This document shows positions 6,917-14,361 of a stretch of 20,120 nt of DNA, one piece after another; the first letter of the stretch is position 1, and the number at the start of each line of letters is the position of its first letter. A program made the position numbers and the translations under genes. Source of the stretch: Bifidobacterium breve (GTDB taxonomy: Bacteria > Actinomycetota > Acidimicrobiia > IMCC26256 > PALSA-555). The notes under the pieces are model-generated. The model did not search any database. It saw nothing but the letters and a program-made list of their open reading frames with translations, and was not told the origin of the DNA. The stretch lies in contig CAMDCC010000016.1 in the NCBI GenBank assembly GCA_945889545.1, positions 1 through 20,120 of the forward strand. Direction: 5' to 3'.

Positions 6917-7563
6917 CCGAGGCGGCCGATCCGCGATACGGCGAGTTCCCGGCCGGGTTCTTCGCTCGCGACGACGAACGGGCCGACGAAGCGTTCTACG
7001 CACCGACGCGGCTCGTCGAGCACATCGACGACGGGGCGATCGCCGCGGTCGGGGAGGTGTACGAGGAGCTCGGCCTGACCGGTGACGTGCTCGATCTGTG
7101 CTCGTCGTGGATCTCACACTTCCGAGCTGCGCCCGCCCGGCTCGTCGCGCTCGGCATGAACGCGGTCGAGCTCGCCCGCAACCCGCAGGCCGCCGAGTGG
7201 GTCGTGCACGATCTCAATGTCGACCCGGTGTTGCCGTTCTCGGACGCGTCGTTCGACGGCGCCACGTGCTGCGTGTCGGTCGACTACCTCGTACGACCGC
7301 TCGAGGTCTTCGACGAAGTCGCTCGCGTGCTGCGCCCTGGCGGTCCGTTCGTGTGCACGTTCTCGAATCGGTGCTTCCCGACGAAAGCGATCCACGGCTG
7401 GCTCGCCGCGGGCGACGCCGCACACGTGCACATCGTCAGCGAGTACTTCCGCCTGTCCCGCGGTTGGGGCGAGGTCACCGCCGAGTGCCGCACCCCGTCC
7501 GACATCTACGGCGGCGACCCCCTCTACGCCGTCTGGTCCCGTCGCCAAGATCCGAGCAAGTGA
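6913..7563 (+). CDS. class I SAM-dependent methyltransferase (Methyltransf_11 type)
   Basis: This 216-aa protein has a Rossmann-type methyltransferase core. Motif I is VLDLCSSWISH (59-69), an unusual Gly-poor version of the SAM-binding loop. VVHDLNVD (97-104) fits the acidic loop and FDGATCCVSVDYL the motif IV/strand 4 region. VARVLRPGGPFVCTFSNRCF is the classic post-motif segment of this family. The GTG start overlaps the stop codon of the preceding small gene by 4 bases, indicating translational coupling. The TGA sits inside the stem of a 16-bp inverted repeat. The methyl acceptor cannot be told from sequence. The family is confident despite the atypical motif I. Confidence 0.85.
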   Translation: MTEAADPRYGEFPAGFFARDDERADEAFYAPTRLVEHIDDGAIAAVGEVYEELGLTGDVLDLCSSWISHFRAAPARLVALGMNAVELARNPQAAEWVVHDLNVDPVLPFSDASFDGATCCVSVDYLVRPLEVFDEVARVLRPGGPFVCTFSNRCFPTKAIHGWLAAGDAAHVHIVSEYFRLSRGWGEVTAECRTPSDIYGGDPLYAVWSRRQDPSK

Positions 7564-7599
7564 CGCTTTGCCGCGTATTTGGGGGCAAAGCGTCACTTG
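7557..7599. terminator. 16-bp perfect inverted repeat overlapping the methyltransferase stop codon
   Basis: CAAGTGACGCTTTGCC (7557-7572) is exactly complementary to GGCAAAGCGTCACTTG (7584-7599), with an 11-nt loop. The methyltransferase TGA (7561-7563) is part of the left arm. On the plus transcript the stem is followed by TTCCGTTCGG, a weakly U-containing tail. It probably ends transcription of the two-gene unit, and its length and perfection also suggest a repeated extragenic palindrome. Confidence 0.65.
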
Positions 7600-7637
7600 T
7601 TCCGTTCGGGGTGCCGTTCGGACGGAAAGGTGCGCGC

Positions 7638-7949
7638 CTAGCCGAGGTGTGGGAACTGGCCGTAGGTGTTGCAGAGGCCGTACGCGGTGATGGTGAGGAA
7701 CGCGGCGATCACGAGCCACACCACGCGTCGGCGCCATCCGTGCAACAACGGTGCGCCGCCCATTGGCGTGGGCATGTACCACTCGGGCAACAAGCGCGGC
7801 GCCCCGGGTTCGAGCACCTCCGACAGGATCACTGCATCGGCGGGGAGCGGAGCATCGGGATCAGCCGCGAGGGCGAGCGCGCAGAGCTCGTCGTCGGTGA
7901 ACGGTGGTGCGTCTGGGTCCACCTCGGTCTCCGGAGCCATGCCCGTCAT
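7638..7949 (-). CDS. small single-TM protein of unknown function
   Basis: This protein of up to 103 aa begins MTGMAPETEVDPDAPPFTDD; the second Met (7940) could be the true start. The N-terminal two thirds are acidic and rich in Asp, Pro and Ala, with EWYMPTPMGG before a basic patch (HGWRRR). A single hydrophobic segment VVWLVIAAFLTITAYGL ends near the C-terminus. The positive-inside rule (RRR before the helix) suggests a cytoplasmic N-terminal domain and a C-terminal membrane anchor. No family recognised. It lies downstream of the TIGR03084-like gene on the same strand, with a 14-bp tandem repeat between them. No convincing Shine-Dalgarno is visible at either start. Confidence 0.6.
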   Translation of the reverse strand: MTGMAPETEVDPDAPPFTDDELCALALAADPDAPLPADAVILSEVLEPGAPRLLPEWYMPTPMGGAPLLHGWRRRVVWLVIAAFLTITAYGLCNTYGQFPHLG

Positions 7950-7950
7950 C

Positions 7951-8017
7951 GGATCACATCGCCCTGACAGACAGGGGGATCACAGCGCCCGGATCACAGC
8001 GCCCGGATCACAGCGCG
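7951..8017. repeat. 14-bp tandem repeat (GGATCACAGCGCCC), three copies plus a detached variant
   Basis: GGATCACAGCGCCC occurs at 7977-7990 and 7991-8004, with a third, nearly complete copy (GGATCACAGCGCG) at 8005-8017. A one-mismatch copy, GGATCACATCGCCC, lies at 7951-7964. The third copy overlaps the last codons and TGA of the TIGR03084-like gene on the minus strand. The array probably grew outward by slippage from the gene's own 3' end. Confidence 0.9.
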
Positions 8018-8763
8018 TACGTGCGCACGAGCTCGAGTACGGCATCGACGTCGGGGCCTTCGCCGTGGAGCCCGGTTGCGGTTGGGTCTGCTCGACGGCC
8101 GGCAACCATGCACAGCTCCACCCCGTCGCCCCGCACCACGGTCACTGGTTCGGCGTCGGGGATGAAGCTCCACTCGTCACCAGTCGGTCCCCGCAGCTCG
8201 AACGCCACCGGGCCATGCAGCTGGCGTCCGGAGCGCTCGAACGCGTAGGGAATCGTGCGCCAGGCCAGGCGCGCAACGTGTCGCAGCCGATCCGTTGGTT
8301 CGAGCTCGACGCCGAACGCCTCGGCCACGTCGCCGGTGTGAATCCATGTCTCGGCGAGGCGGGTCGTGGCGAGAGTCTGGAGCGAGAGCTGGCCGGCCAC
8401 CCATTGCACTCGCTCGTGTGGATCACCCGCTGCGAGCACCGACTGCAATGTGTCGGCGCCCGACTGCCAGCGTTTGTGGAGCTCGGCGATGGGTGCATCA
8501 CGTTGCTCGGAAACCATCAGTGCTGCGGTGTCGTCAACATTGCCGCTGCCGGGTCCGGCACCGAATTCCGTGGCGATCTCACCGAGGTACCCCTCGGCGC
8601 TGGCAATCGCGAGCTCGTTGGTCTGCGCGAGGTGCAGCACCACATCGGCGACCGTCCAGCCCTGGCATGGCGACAGGCGCCGCCAGTCAGCATCGGTTCG
8701 CCCGGCGAGCAGACCCGCCAGCTCAGCCTGCTGGGCCGCCAGCGCGCGCAGGATCTCGTCCAT
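8008..8763 (-). CDS. TIGR03084-like metal-binding protein (mycothiol-dependent maleylpyruvate isomerase family)
   Basis: This 251-aa protein has an N-terminal DinB/MDMPI-type four-helix bundle. GWTVADVVLHLAQTNELA carries H44, and RLAETWIHTGDVAEAFG carries E138 and H142 in the E-x3-H arrangement that, with the first His, binds a divalent metal in mycothiol-dependent maleylpyruvate isomerase and related thiol-transferases. The remainder (about 165-251, GPVAFELRGPTGDEWSF... and VELCMVAGRRADPTATGL) resembles the C-terminal domain of the actinobacterial TIGR03084 family. It is presumably a cytoplasmic mycothiol-linked enzyme; its reaction is unknown. The ATG has AAAGG about 5 bases upstream. The gene diverges from the cyclase/ATPase gene. 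Confidence 0.8.
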   Translation of the reverse strand: MDEILRALAAQQAELAGLLAGRTDADWRRLSPCQGWTVADVVLHLAQTNELAIASAEGYLGEIATEFGAGPGSGNVDDTAALMVSEQRDAPIAELHKRWQSGADTLQSVLAAGDPHERVQWVAGQLSLQTLATTRLAETWIHTGDVAEAFGVELEPTDRLRHVARLAWRTIPYAFERSGRQLHGPVAFELRGPTGDEWSFIPDAEPVTVVRGDGVELCMVAGRRADPTATGLHGEGPDVDAVLELVRTYAL

Positions 8764-8816
8764 CTGACCTTTCGGCTCCTCTCCTCGGTCCTGCTCCTCA
8801 GGCGTCCGTGACTCCC

Positions 8817-8822
8817 TAGAGT
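8817..8822 (+). promoter_or_regulatory. candidate -10 box TAGAGT, leaderless-type
   Basis: TAGAGT is followed by GCCACC and then the GTG at 8829, a spacing of 6 bases. No Shine-Dalgarno is visible before this GTG, which favours a leaderless transcript. The 65-base region is shared with the divergent TIGR03084-like gene. Confidence 0.4.
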
Positions 8823-8828
8823 GCCACC

Positions 8829-11800
8829 GTGCAAGCGGATGCGGGGCGGGGTCGCTCCACCGAAGGGTCTTCGGGGCTCGTCGCGATCCTCTTCACCGAT
8901 CTGGTCGGTTCCACCGAGCTGGCTGAGCGCCATGGCGACACCGCCGCCGACGCGCTGCGCCGCGACCACTTCTCGCACCTCCGCGAGGCGCTCGCGACCG
9001 CGGGCGGCACCGAGATCAAGACGATCGGCGACTCACTGATGGCGTCGTTCGCAGGTGCCTCCGATGCGCTCGCGGGCGCGGTGGCGATGCAGCGGGCCGT
9101 TGAGCGCCACAACCGACGGCTCACCGACGGACGCCTTGAGATGCGCGTCGGCGTGAGTGTGGGCGACGCTGCGTACGAAGACGGCGACTGGTTTGGTGCG
9201 CCGGTGGTCGAGGCCTCGCGCCTGTGTTCGGTTGCGAACGGTGGCCAGATCCTCCTGAGTGAGCTGGTCCGCGCCCTTGCGGGCACGCGCCACGAGGTGG
9301 AGCTCGTGTCCCTCGGTGTGCGCGAGCTCAAGGGTCTTACCGAGCCAGTCGCGGTCTGCGAGGCGATCTGGGAGCGCAGTGCGAGCGAAGGTGCGGTGGC
9401 ACTCCCCGCGTTCCTCGATGTCGCCGCGTCCTTCCCGTTCTCGGGCCGCCGCGCCGAGGTCGAGCGCATCACCACACTCTGGAAGGAGAGCGCTGAAGGA
9501 TCGCGCCGAGTCGTGCTGGTCTCGGGCGAGCCGGGTATCGGCAAGACACGCCTCGTCACCGAGCTGTGCCGCACCGCGCACGACCGCGGCGCGACCGTGT
9601 TGTGGGGTCGTTGCGACGAGGAGCTCGGCATCCCGTACGAGCCGTTCGCCGAGGCGCTGCGCCAGTACATCGCATCGGTCGCGCCCGACCGCCTGCGCGC
9701 CGAAGTAGGTCCACTCGGTGGTGAGCTCACCCGCATCGTTCCCGACCTCGCAGCGCGCGTGCCCAACCTTGCCGAACCACTCCAGGGTAAACCAGAAGCG
9801 GAGCGTCATCGGCTGTTCGAGAGCGTGGTGGATCTGTTCGGGGAAATGTCGGTTGCCGCACCCATCGTGCTTGTCCTCGACGACGTGCACTGGGCCGACA
9901 AGCCGTCGCTGCTCCTGTTCCGCCACCTTCTGCGGGCCAACGCGCCGCTGCGGCTCCTCATTATCGCGACGTATCGCGACACCGATCTCGACCGTTCGCA
10001 CCCGCTCAGCGACGTGCTGGCCGACCTGCGCCGCGAAGCTGGTGTCGAACGGCTCGACCTCCACGGCCTCGACGCCGACGATGTGAGCGCGCTCATGACC
10101 GCGACCGCCGGCCACGAGCTCGGCGACGATGCTCTCGCGCTCGCCCAAGCGCTCGTGATCGAGACCGAGGGCAATCCCTTCTTCGTCGGCGAGGTGCTGC
10201 TGCACCTCGCCGAGACCGGTGCGATCGTGCAACGCGACGGCCGCTGGACCACCGACAAGGCGCTCGGCGACATGAGCATTCCCGAGGGCATCCGCGAGGT
10301 GGTCGGTCGGAGGTTGTCGCGGCTCTCGGAGACGGCCAACCAAACGCTTGTACTTGGCGCGGTGATCGGTCCCGCGTTCGACGTGCCCACGATCCAGGGC
10401 GCCGGCGGCCCGACGGGCGAGGAGCTCTTCGACGCGCTCGACGAGGCCACGCGCGCCGCGATCATCCGGGAGGTCCCGGGTACGGTCGGGCAGTACTCGT
10501 TCTCCCATGCGCTCATGCGCGCGTCGCTCTACGAAGAGCTCACGACCACGCAGCAAGTGCGCATGCACTTGCGAGTGGGCCAGGCGATCGAGGCGCGCCA
10601 CGCCACCGCCATCGACGACCACCTCGACGAGCTCGCCCATCACTGCGGCGAAGGGGCACTTGCGGGCGATGCCGCGAAGGCCGTCGACTTTGCCCGCAGA
10701 GCCGGCGAGCGAGCGATGACCGAGCTCGCGTTTGAAGCCGCAACCCGGCACTTCGAACGGGCCCTCGGCTCGACCGAATTGCTCGACGCCGCCGATCCGA
10801 CCGCGCGCTGCGACTTGCTCATCGCATGGGCCCGTTCGCTGCAAGCGAGCGCCGACGATCGGAGGAGCAGCGTCCGCGACCAGGCCGCCGCAACCGCTCG
10901 GGATCTCAACGATCCGCAGCGATTTGCTACGGCCGTGATGTGCTTGACCGAGAAGTCGATGAACTCGTCGCGGATGGGATTCGCCGACGAACCGTTCGTC
11001 GCGCTCCTCGAGGAAGCGCTCGAGCGACTTCCTGTCACACCGTCGCCGCTTCGCGCGCAGATCCTCTCGACCCTCGCGATAAAGCTGCAATGGACGTCGC
11101 AATCCGATCGCCGTCGCGCGCTCGCGCGCGACGCCGTCAAGATGGCACGGGCGACGGAAGACCCCAACGCGTTGATCCTCGCGTTGGCGCGTGGCTGGAC
11201 CCTGGTGGATGGCTCGCGTCCGTTCTGGGGCGAGCTCGAAGCGTTGCTCGACGAAGCCGAGACCATCGCAGAAGCCACCGACAATGCGTCGGCCGTCGTC
11301 TACGTGGGTCGGGTGAAGGCCGTCGCCGCAGCCGTCCGTGGCGACCGGGCGGAGATGGATCGCCGGCGCACCTTGTTCCGCCCGATCGCGGAACGGCTGC
11401 GAGAGCCGGCACAACGCGCGTTCTTGATCGGGGACGATACGAGCGCGGCCGGGTTCGCTGGAGAACTCGACCGCGCCGAAGCGCTTGCAGTCGAGTGCGC
11501 GGATGCGATGAAGGCTGCCGACTTCCCCGACGACGTGATCATGGCCATTCTCGGCGCGCAGCTCTACATGATCCGGCTGTGCCAGGGACGAGTCGGTGAG
11601 CTGATTGAGCTGCTCGAACAGCGGGTGGAGGCATCGCCCGGCGCGCCCGTGTGGCGGGTGGCGCTCGCGGGCGCATTGGTAGAGAGCGACCGCGTCGACG
11701 AAGCCCGTCCGCACTTTCTTGCTCTGGCCGACAACGACTGTGCGGGCACGCCACCCGACATCACGTTCCCCGTCGTGCTGTGCGGCCTCGGGCGCTTGGC

Positions 11801-12176
11801 GTACCGAGTGCAACCCGGGGATGCGATCGTGCGTGACATCTACGAGCGTCTGGCGCCGTTCACCGGATACTTCAATTGGACCGGCGGCACGATTGCCGAC
11901 GCCAACGACCTGGGGCTGGCGATGGCCGCGGCCACGTTGGGAGACGACGAGGTCGCTGACGATCACTTCGCGAAGGCGATCGATCTGTGCGAACGCGCCG
12001 GTGCACGCGCGTATGAAGCGCGCTGTGTGCTCGACTGGGCTCGCGTGCTCGACGGCCGTGGCGACACCGCGCGATCTCGCCCGCTCGCCGAGCGCGCGCT
12101 CGCGCTCGGCACCGAGCTTGGTATGACCGGACCGTCGGGCGTCGTCCAGCGCGCGCAGGCGCTGCTCGGCTCATGA
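8829..12176 (+). CDS. class III adenylate/guanylate cyclase - AAA ATPase - TPR-like protein
   Basis: This 1115-aa multidomain signalling protein starts at GTG. Residues about 16-180 form a class III nucleotidyl cyclase domain: FTDLVGST with metal ligand D24, KTIGD with purine-contacting K64 and second metal D68, then VGVSVGDA and DGDWFGAPVVEASRLC. By spacing, D120 and R131 fit the substrate Asp and transition-state Arg, while the usual Asn position is V127. Residues about 200-480 form an AAA_16-type ATPase with Walker A GEPGIGKT (233-240) and Walker B IVLVLDDVHW (346-355). The rest, to about 1115, is helical Ala/Glu/Arg-rich sequence typical of TPR-like repeats. No C-terminal LuxR helix-turn-helix is present, unlike the related mycobacterial regulators. 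Its stop codon overlaps the monooxygenase start (ATGA), so the two are co-translated. The signal sensed is unknown. Confidence 0.9.
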   Translation: MQADAGRGRSTEGSSGLVAILFTDLVGSTELAERHGDTAADALRRDHFSHLREALATAGGTEIKTIGDSLMASFAGASDALAGAVAMQRAVERHNRRLTDGRLEMRVGVSVGDAAYEDGDWFGAPVVEASRLCSVANGGQILLSELVRALAGTRHEVELVSLGVRELKGLTEPVAVCEAIWERSASEGAVALPAFLDVAASFPFSGRRAEVERITTLWKESAEGSRRVVLVSGEPGIGKTRLVTELCRTAHDRGATVLWGRCDEELGIPYEPFAEALRQYIASVAPDRLRAEVGPLGGELTRIVPDLAARVPNLAEPLQGKPEAERHRLFESVVDLFGEMSVAAPIVLVLDDVHWADKPSLLLFRHLLRANAPLRLLIIATYRDTDLDRSHPLSDVLADLRREAGVERLDLHGLDADDVSALMTATAGHELGDDALALAQALVIETEGNPFFVGEVLLHLAETGAIVQRDGRWTTDKALGDMSIPEGIREVVGRRLSRLSETANQTLVLGAVIGPAFDVPTIQGAGGPTGEELFDALDEATRAAIIREVPGTVGQYSFSHALMRASLYEELTTTQQVRMHLRVGQAIEARHATAIDDHLDELAHHCGEGALAGDAAKAVDFARRAGERAMTELAFEAATRHFERALGSTELLDAADPTARCDLLIAWARSLQASADDRRSSVRDQAAATARDLNDPQRFATAVMCLTEKSMNSSRMGFADEPFVALLEEALERLPVTPSPLRAQILSTLAIKLQWTSQSDRRRALARDAVKMARATEDPNALILALARGWTLVDGSRPFWGELEALLDEAETIAEATDNASAVVYVGRVKAVAAAVRGDRAEMDRRRTLFRPIAERLREPAQRAFLIGDDTSAAGFAGELDRAEALAVECADAMKAADFPDDVIMAILGAQLYMIRLCQGRVGELIELLEQRVEASPGAPVWRVALAGALVESDRVDEARPHFLALADNDCAGTPPDITFPVVLCGLGRLAYRVQPGDAIVRDIYERLAPFTGYFNWTGGTIADANDLGLAMAAATLGDDEVADDHFAKAIDLCERAGARAYEARCVLDWARVLDGRGDTARSRPLAERALALGTELGMTGPSGVVQRAQALLGS

Positions 12177-13609
12177 CTCGCATTGGCATCATCGGTGGGG
12201 GACCGGGCGGCATCTGCACGGGGATCAAGCTGCTCGAAGCGGGCGTCGACGAGTTCACGATCTTTGAACGGGCACCAGGCGTCGGCGGCACGTGGTTCCA
12301 CAACACGTATCCCGGCTGCGCGTGCGACATCCAGTCCGCGCTCTATTCGTTCTCGTTCGAGATCAAGCGCGACTGGTCGCGGCCGTACGGCACGCAGCCC
12401 GAGATCCTCGACTACTTCGAGCACTGCGTAGACAAATACGGGCTCGCGCCGCACATCCGCCTCAGCACCGGGATTGCCGAAGCGCACTGGGACGACGAAC
12501 GCGCGGTGTGGCGATTGGTCACCGAAGCCGGCGACGAGCACGAGTTCGACGTGGTCGTGAGCGCGGTCGGCATGTTCAACGGGTTGAAGTGGCCCGACAT
12601 CCCCGGTCTCAGCGAGTTCAGCGGGACCACGTTCCACTCCGCGCAGTGGGACCACGATCACGACCTCACCGGTGAGCGCGTCGCCGTCATCGGCACCGCA
12701 GCCAGTGCGGTGCAGTTCCTGCCCGAGATCGCCCGTGATGTCGGTCGGCTCCATGTGTTCCAGCGCACGCCGAACTGGGTGCTCCCCAAAGAGGATGTGC
12801 CGTACACGCCGGAGCAGCTCGAGCGGTTCCGGACGGATCCCGACGCCATGCTCGCGGAGCGCCGGGAGGTGTTCGAGCGCATCGACCCCTTGATCACGTT
12901 CTCGGACCCGACGATCGTGGCGGCGTCGCAGGAGTTCGCGGCCGCCAACATGGCCGTCGTCGAGGATCCCGACGTTCGGGCCAAGCTCACGCCCGACTTC
13001 ACCCACGGGTGCAAGCGCCCGCTCACATCGAACGACTACTACCCCACGTTCAACAGACCCAACGTGGAGCTGATCACCGATCCGATCGAACGCATCACCG
13101 GTGATGCCGTCGTGACCGCCGATGGTGTGTCTCGCGAAGTCGACACGATCATCCTGGCGACCGGGTTCGAGACGACCAAGTACCTCTCGGCGATCGAGGT
13201 GACGGGGCGCGGCGGCCGCAGCCTGCGCGACGATTGGCGCGATGGCGCGCATGCGTATCTCGGTATCGCCGCCGCGGGCTACCCGAACCTGTTCATGCTC
13301 TACGGTCCGAACACGAACAACGGCTCGCTGCTCTACATGATCGAGCAGCAGGTGGCGTACACGATGCGCCATCTCGAGCGCATGCGAGATGAACACCTCA
13401 CCTGGATCGATGTGCGCCCCGAAGTGATGGACGCGTACAACCGAGCCCTCGACGACGACCTCGACGCGGTCGAGGTGTGGCAGGCGAGCTGCAACAACTA
13501 CTACCGCGGCCCGAACGGTCGCATCGCCACGCAATGGCCGCACAACATGACCGAGTACGCGAGGCGCACTGCCGCCCCCGATTTCGATGCGTATGAGGTC
13601 AAGAAGTAA
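12173..13609 (+). CDS. flavin-containing (Baeyer-Villiger type) monooxygenase
   Basis: This 478-aa FAD/NADPH enzyme should insert oxygen into ketones or oxidise heteroatoms. The FAD-binding fold starts at once (GIIGGGPGG, 5-13), followed by GGTWFHNTYPGCACD (38-52), typical of class B monooxygenases. The Baeyer-Villiger fingerprint F-x-G-x3-H-x3-W-D is present as FSGTTFHSAQWD (149-160). The NADPH Rossmann loop VIGTAASA (172-179) has Ala in place of the middle Gly. A late ATG motif (IILATGFETTKYL) closes the FAD domain. The protein is slightly shorter than many family members (about 500-550 aa) but looks complete. It overlaps the cyclase/ATPase gene by 4 bases and converges on the ferritin-like gene. 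The substrate is likely a cyclic or steroid-like ketone, by analogy only. Confidence 0.9.
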   Translation: MTRIGIIGGGPGGICTGIKLLEAGVDEFTIFERAPGVGGTWFHNTYPGCACDIQSALYSFSFEIKRDWSRPYGTQPEILDYFEHCVDKYGLAPHIRLSTGIAEAHWDDERAVWRLVTEAGDEHEFDVVVSAVGMFNGLKWPDIPGLSEFSGTTFHSAQWDHDHDLTGERVAVIGTAASAVQFLPEIARDVGRLHVFQRTPNWVLPKEDVPYTPEQLERFRTDPDAMLAERREVFERIDPLITFSDPTIVAASQEFAAANMAVVEDPDVRAKLTPDFTHGCKRPLTSNDYYPTFNRPNVELITDPIERITGDAVVTADGVSREVDTIILATGFETTKYLSAIEVTGRGGRSLRDDWRDGAHAYLGIAAAGYPNLFMLYGPNTNNGSLLYMIEQQVAYTMRHLERMRDEHLTWIDVRPEVMDAYNRALDDDLDAVEVWQASCNNYYRGPNGRIATQWPHNMTEYARRTAAPDFDAYEVKK

Positions 13610-13618
13610 AGCCTTGGG

Positions 13619-14086
13619 CTAGTTCGGGACCGACACCTTTGCTTCGAGCTTCGCTCTGCAGCCGGTCGCGAGTCGGCCGGTATCGCGCTCCTCGGCGATG
13701 TAGCGGCCGATCAGCGCGCCCGTCTGGATGTCGATCGAGTGGTCGCGGAAGAAGCTGTCGAACACGTCGGGCTCGTCATCGGCGGTGCAGAAGCTGGTCA
13801 CGCCCAACGCCTCCATCTTCTCGAGGTCGGAGCGGTCCGACCGAGCGATCTCCATGCGCTCCGCGTGCTTCGGATCCACCTTCGGGCGCACCTCGAAACC
13901 GAGCTCGTGGATCCGCTTGGCGAACGCCATGCCGTGCTCGCCCTCGCGTGTCGCGATGATGCGCAGCACCCTGCGGACATCGTCATCGGGGGTCATGTCG
14001 GCCCAGGCCGTGAAGTACTCGTGCGCGTCGGCCTCGCCACACGCCACCGCGTTCAGCAACCCGAGGTAGCTCGGCTTCTCACCCAT
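13619..14086 (-). CDS. ferritin-like domain protein
   Basis: This 155-aa protein starts at ATG 14086, preceded by a strong GAGGAGGA 6 bases upstream; the longer upstream frame lacks such support. Acidic and His residues occur at helix-compatible spacing: E18 and E23, E48-x-E50-H51 (TREGEHGMAFAKRIHELG), then DSFFRDHSIDIQTGALIGRYIAEERDTGR with E132 and E133. This fits a ferritin/rubrerythrin-type four-helix bundle that may hold a di-iron centre. Such proteins act in iron storage, peroxide detoxification or as carboxylate-bridged oxidases; the exact role is undetermined. It converges on the monooxygenase gene with a 9-base gap. The interrupted metal-ligand pattern makes catalytic iron binding uncertain. 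Confidence 0.7.
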   Translation of the reverse strand: MGEKPSYLGLLNAVACGEADAHEYFTAWADMTPDDDVRRVLRIIATREGEHGMAFAKRIHELGFEVRPKVDPKHAERMEIARSDRSDLEKMEALGVTSFCTADDEPDVFDSFFRDHSIDIQTGALIGRYIAEERDTGRLATGCRAKLEAKVSVPN

Positions 14087-14092
14087 GGATGT

Positions 14093-14100
14093 TCCTCCTC
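14093..14100 (-). promoter_or_regulatory. Shine-Dalgarno GAGGAGGA fixing the ferritin-like start
   Basis: The minus strand reads GAGGAGGA-ACATCC-ATG, with the ATG at 14086. This strong site decides between the 155-aa product and the much longer open frame, whose upstream part shows no protein-like sequence. Confidence 0.7.
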
Positions 14101-14131
14101 GCGACCGTCGCGCCCAAATATCGCGCTGGTG

Positions 14132-14361
14132 ATGCGCTGCACCGCAGCGTACGACGATCAGCCCGCCCGCCGGAAGCCCGGTACGCCGGTAACCGGGCAA
14201 AGATTGAGATCGAGACGGGTATCCTCGTGAGTGGATCGCTCCCACCTTGTGTGGCGCGACTCGTTGCTCGGTGGCTCGATGAGTACCGCGGCGAGGTGCA
14301 GGCATGCTGGGATCGAATGAGGGTCGGCCTGCCGGCCGGAACAGTGGAGGGTGTCGCATGA
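14132..14361 (+). pseudogene. decayed DUF4160 gene
   Basis: The frame ending at TGA 14361 contains ARYAGNRAKIEIETGILVSG, then SLPPCVARLVARWLDEYRGE and VQACWDRMRVGLPAGTVEGVA. This closely follows the second half of DUF4160 proteins (H-ARYGG-AxIxIETG-vl-GSLPxR-lxLVxEW-lHRdEL-xxWExaR). The expected N-terminal half (MY-DH-PPHFH) is not in this frame. A trace, LVMRCTAAYDDQP, appears in another frame from about 14126, and only PPEARY remains where PPHFHARY would be. This indicates a frameshift plus a small deletion and loss of the start. DUF4160 genes usually precede DUF2442 genes, and here a DUF2442 remnant overlaps the stop codon. Family assignment is from memory of conserved motifs. Confidence 0.6.

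Noticed and set aside
9033..11966. 977-codon open frame antisense to the cyclase/ATPase gene
   Set aside because: The sense frame has clear cyclase and Walker motifs. The antisense frame is rich in Arg, Gly, His and Val with no domain pattern, as expected for the mirror of GC-rich codons.
11963..13543. 526-aa minus-strand frame over the monooxygenase
   Set aside because: It is antisense to a gene with both Rossmann motifs and the Baeyer-Villiger fingerprint; no independent support.
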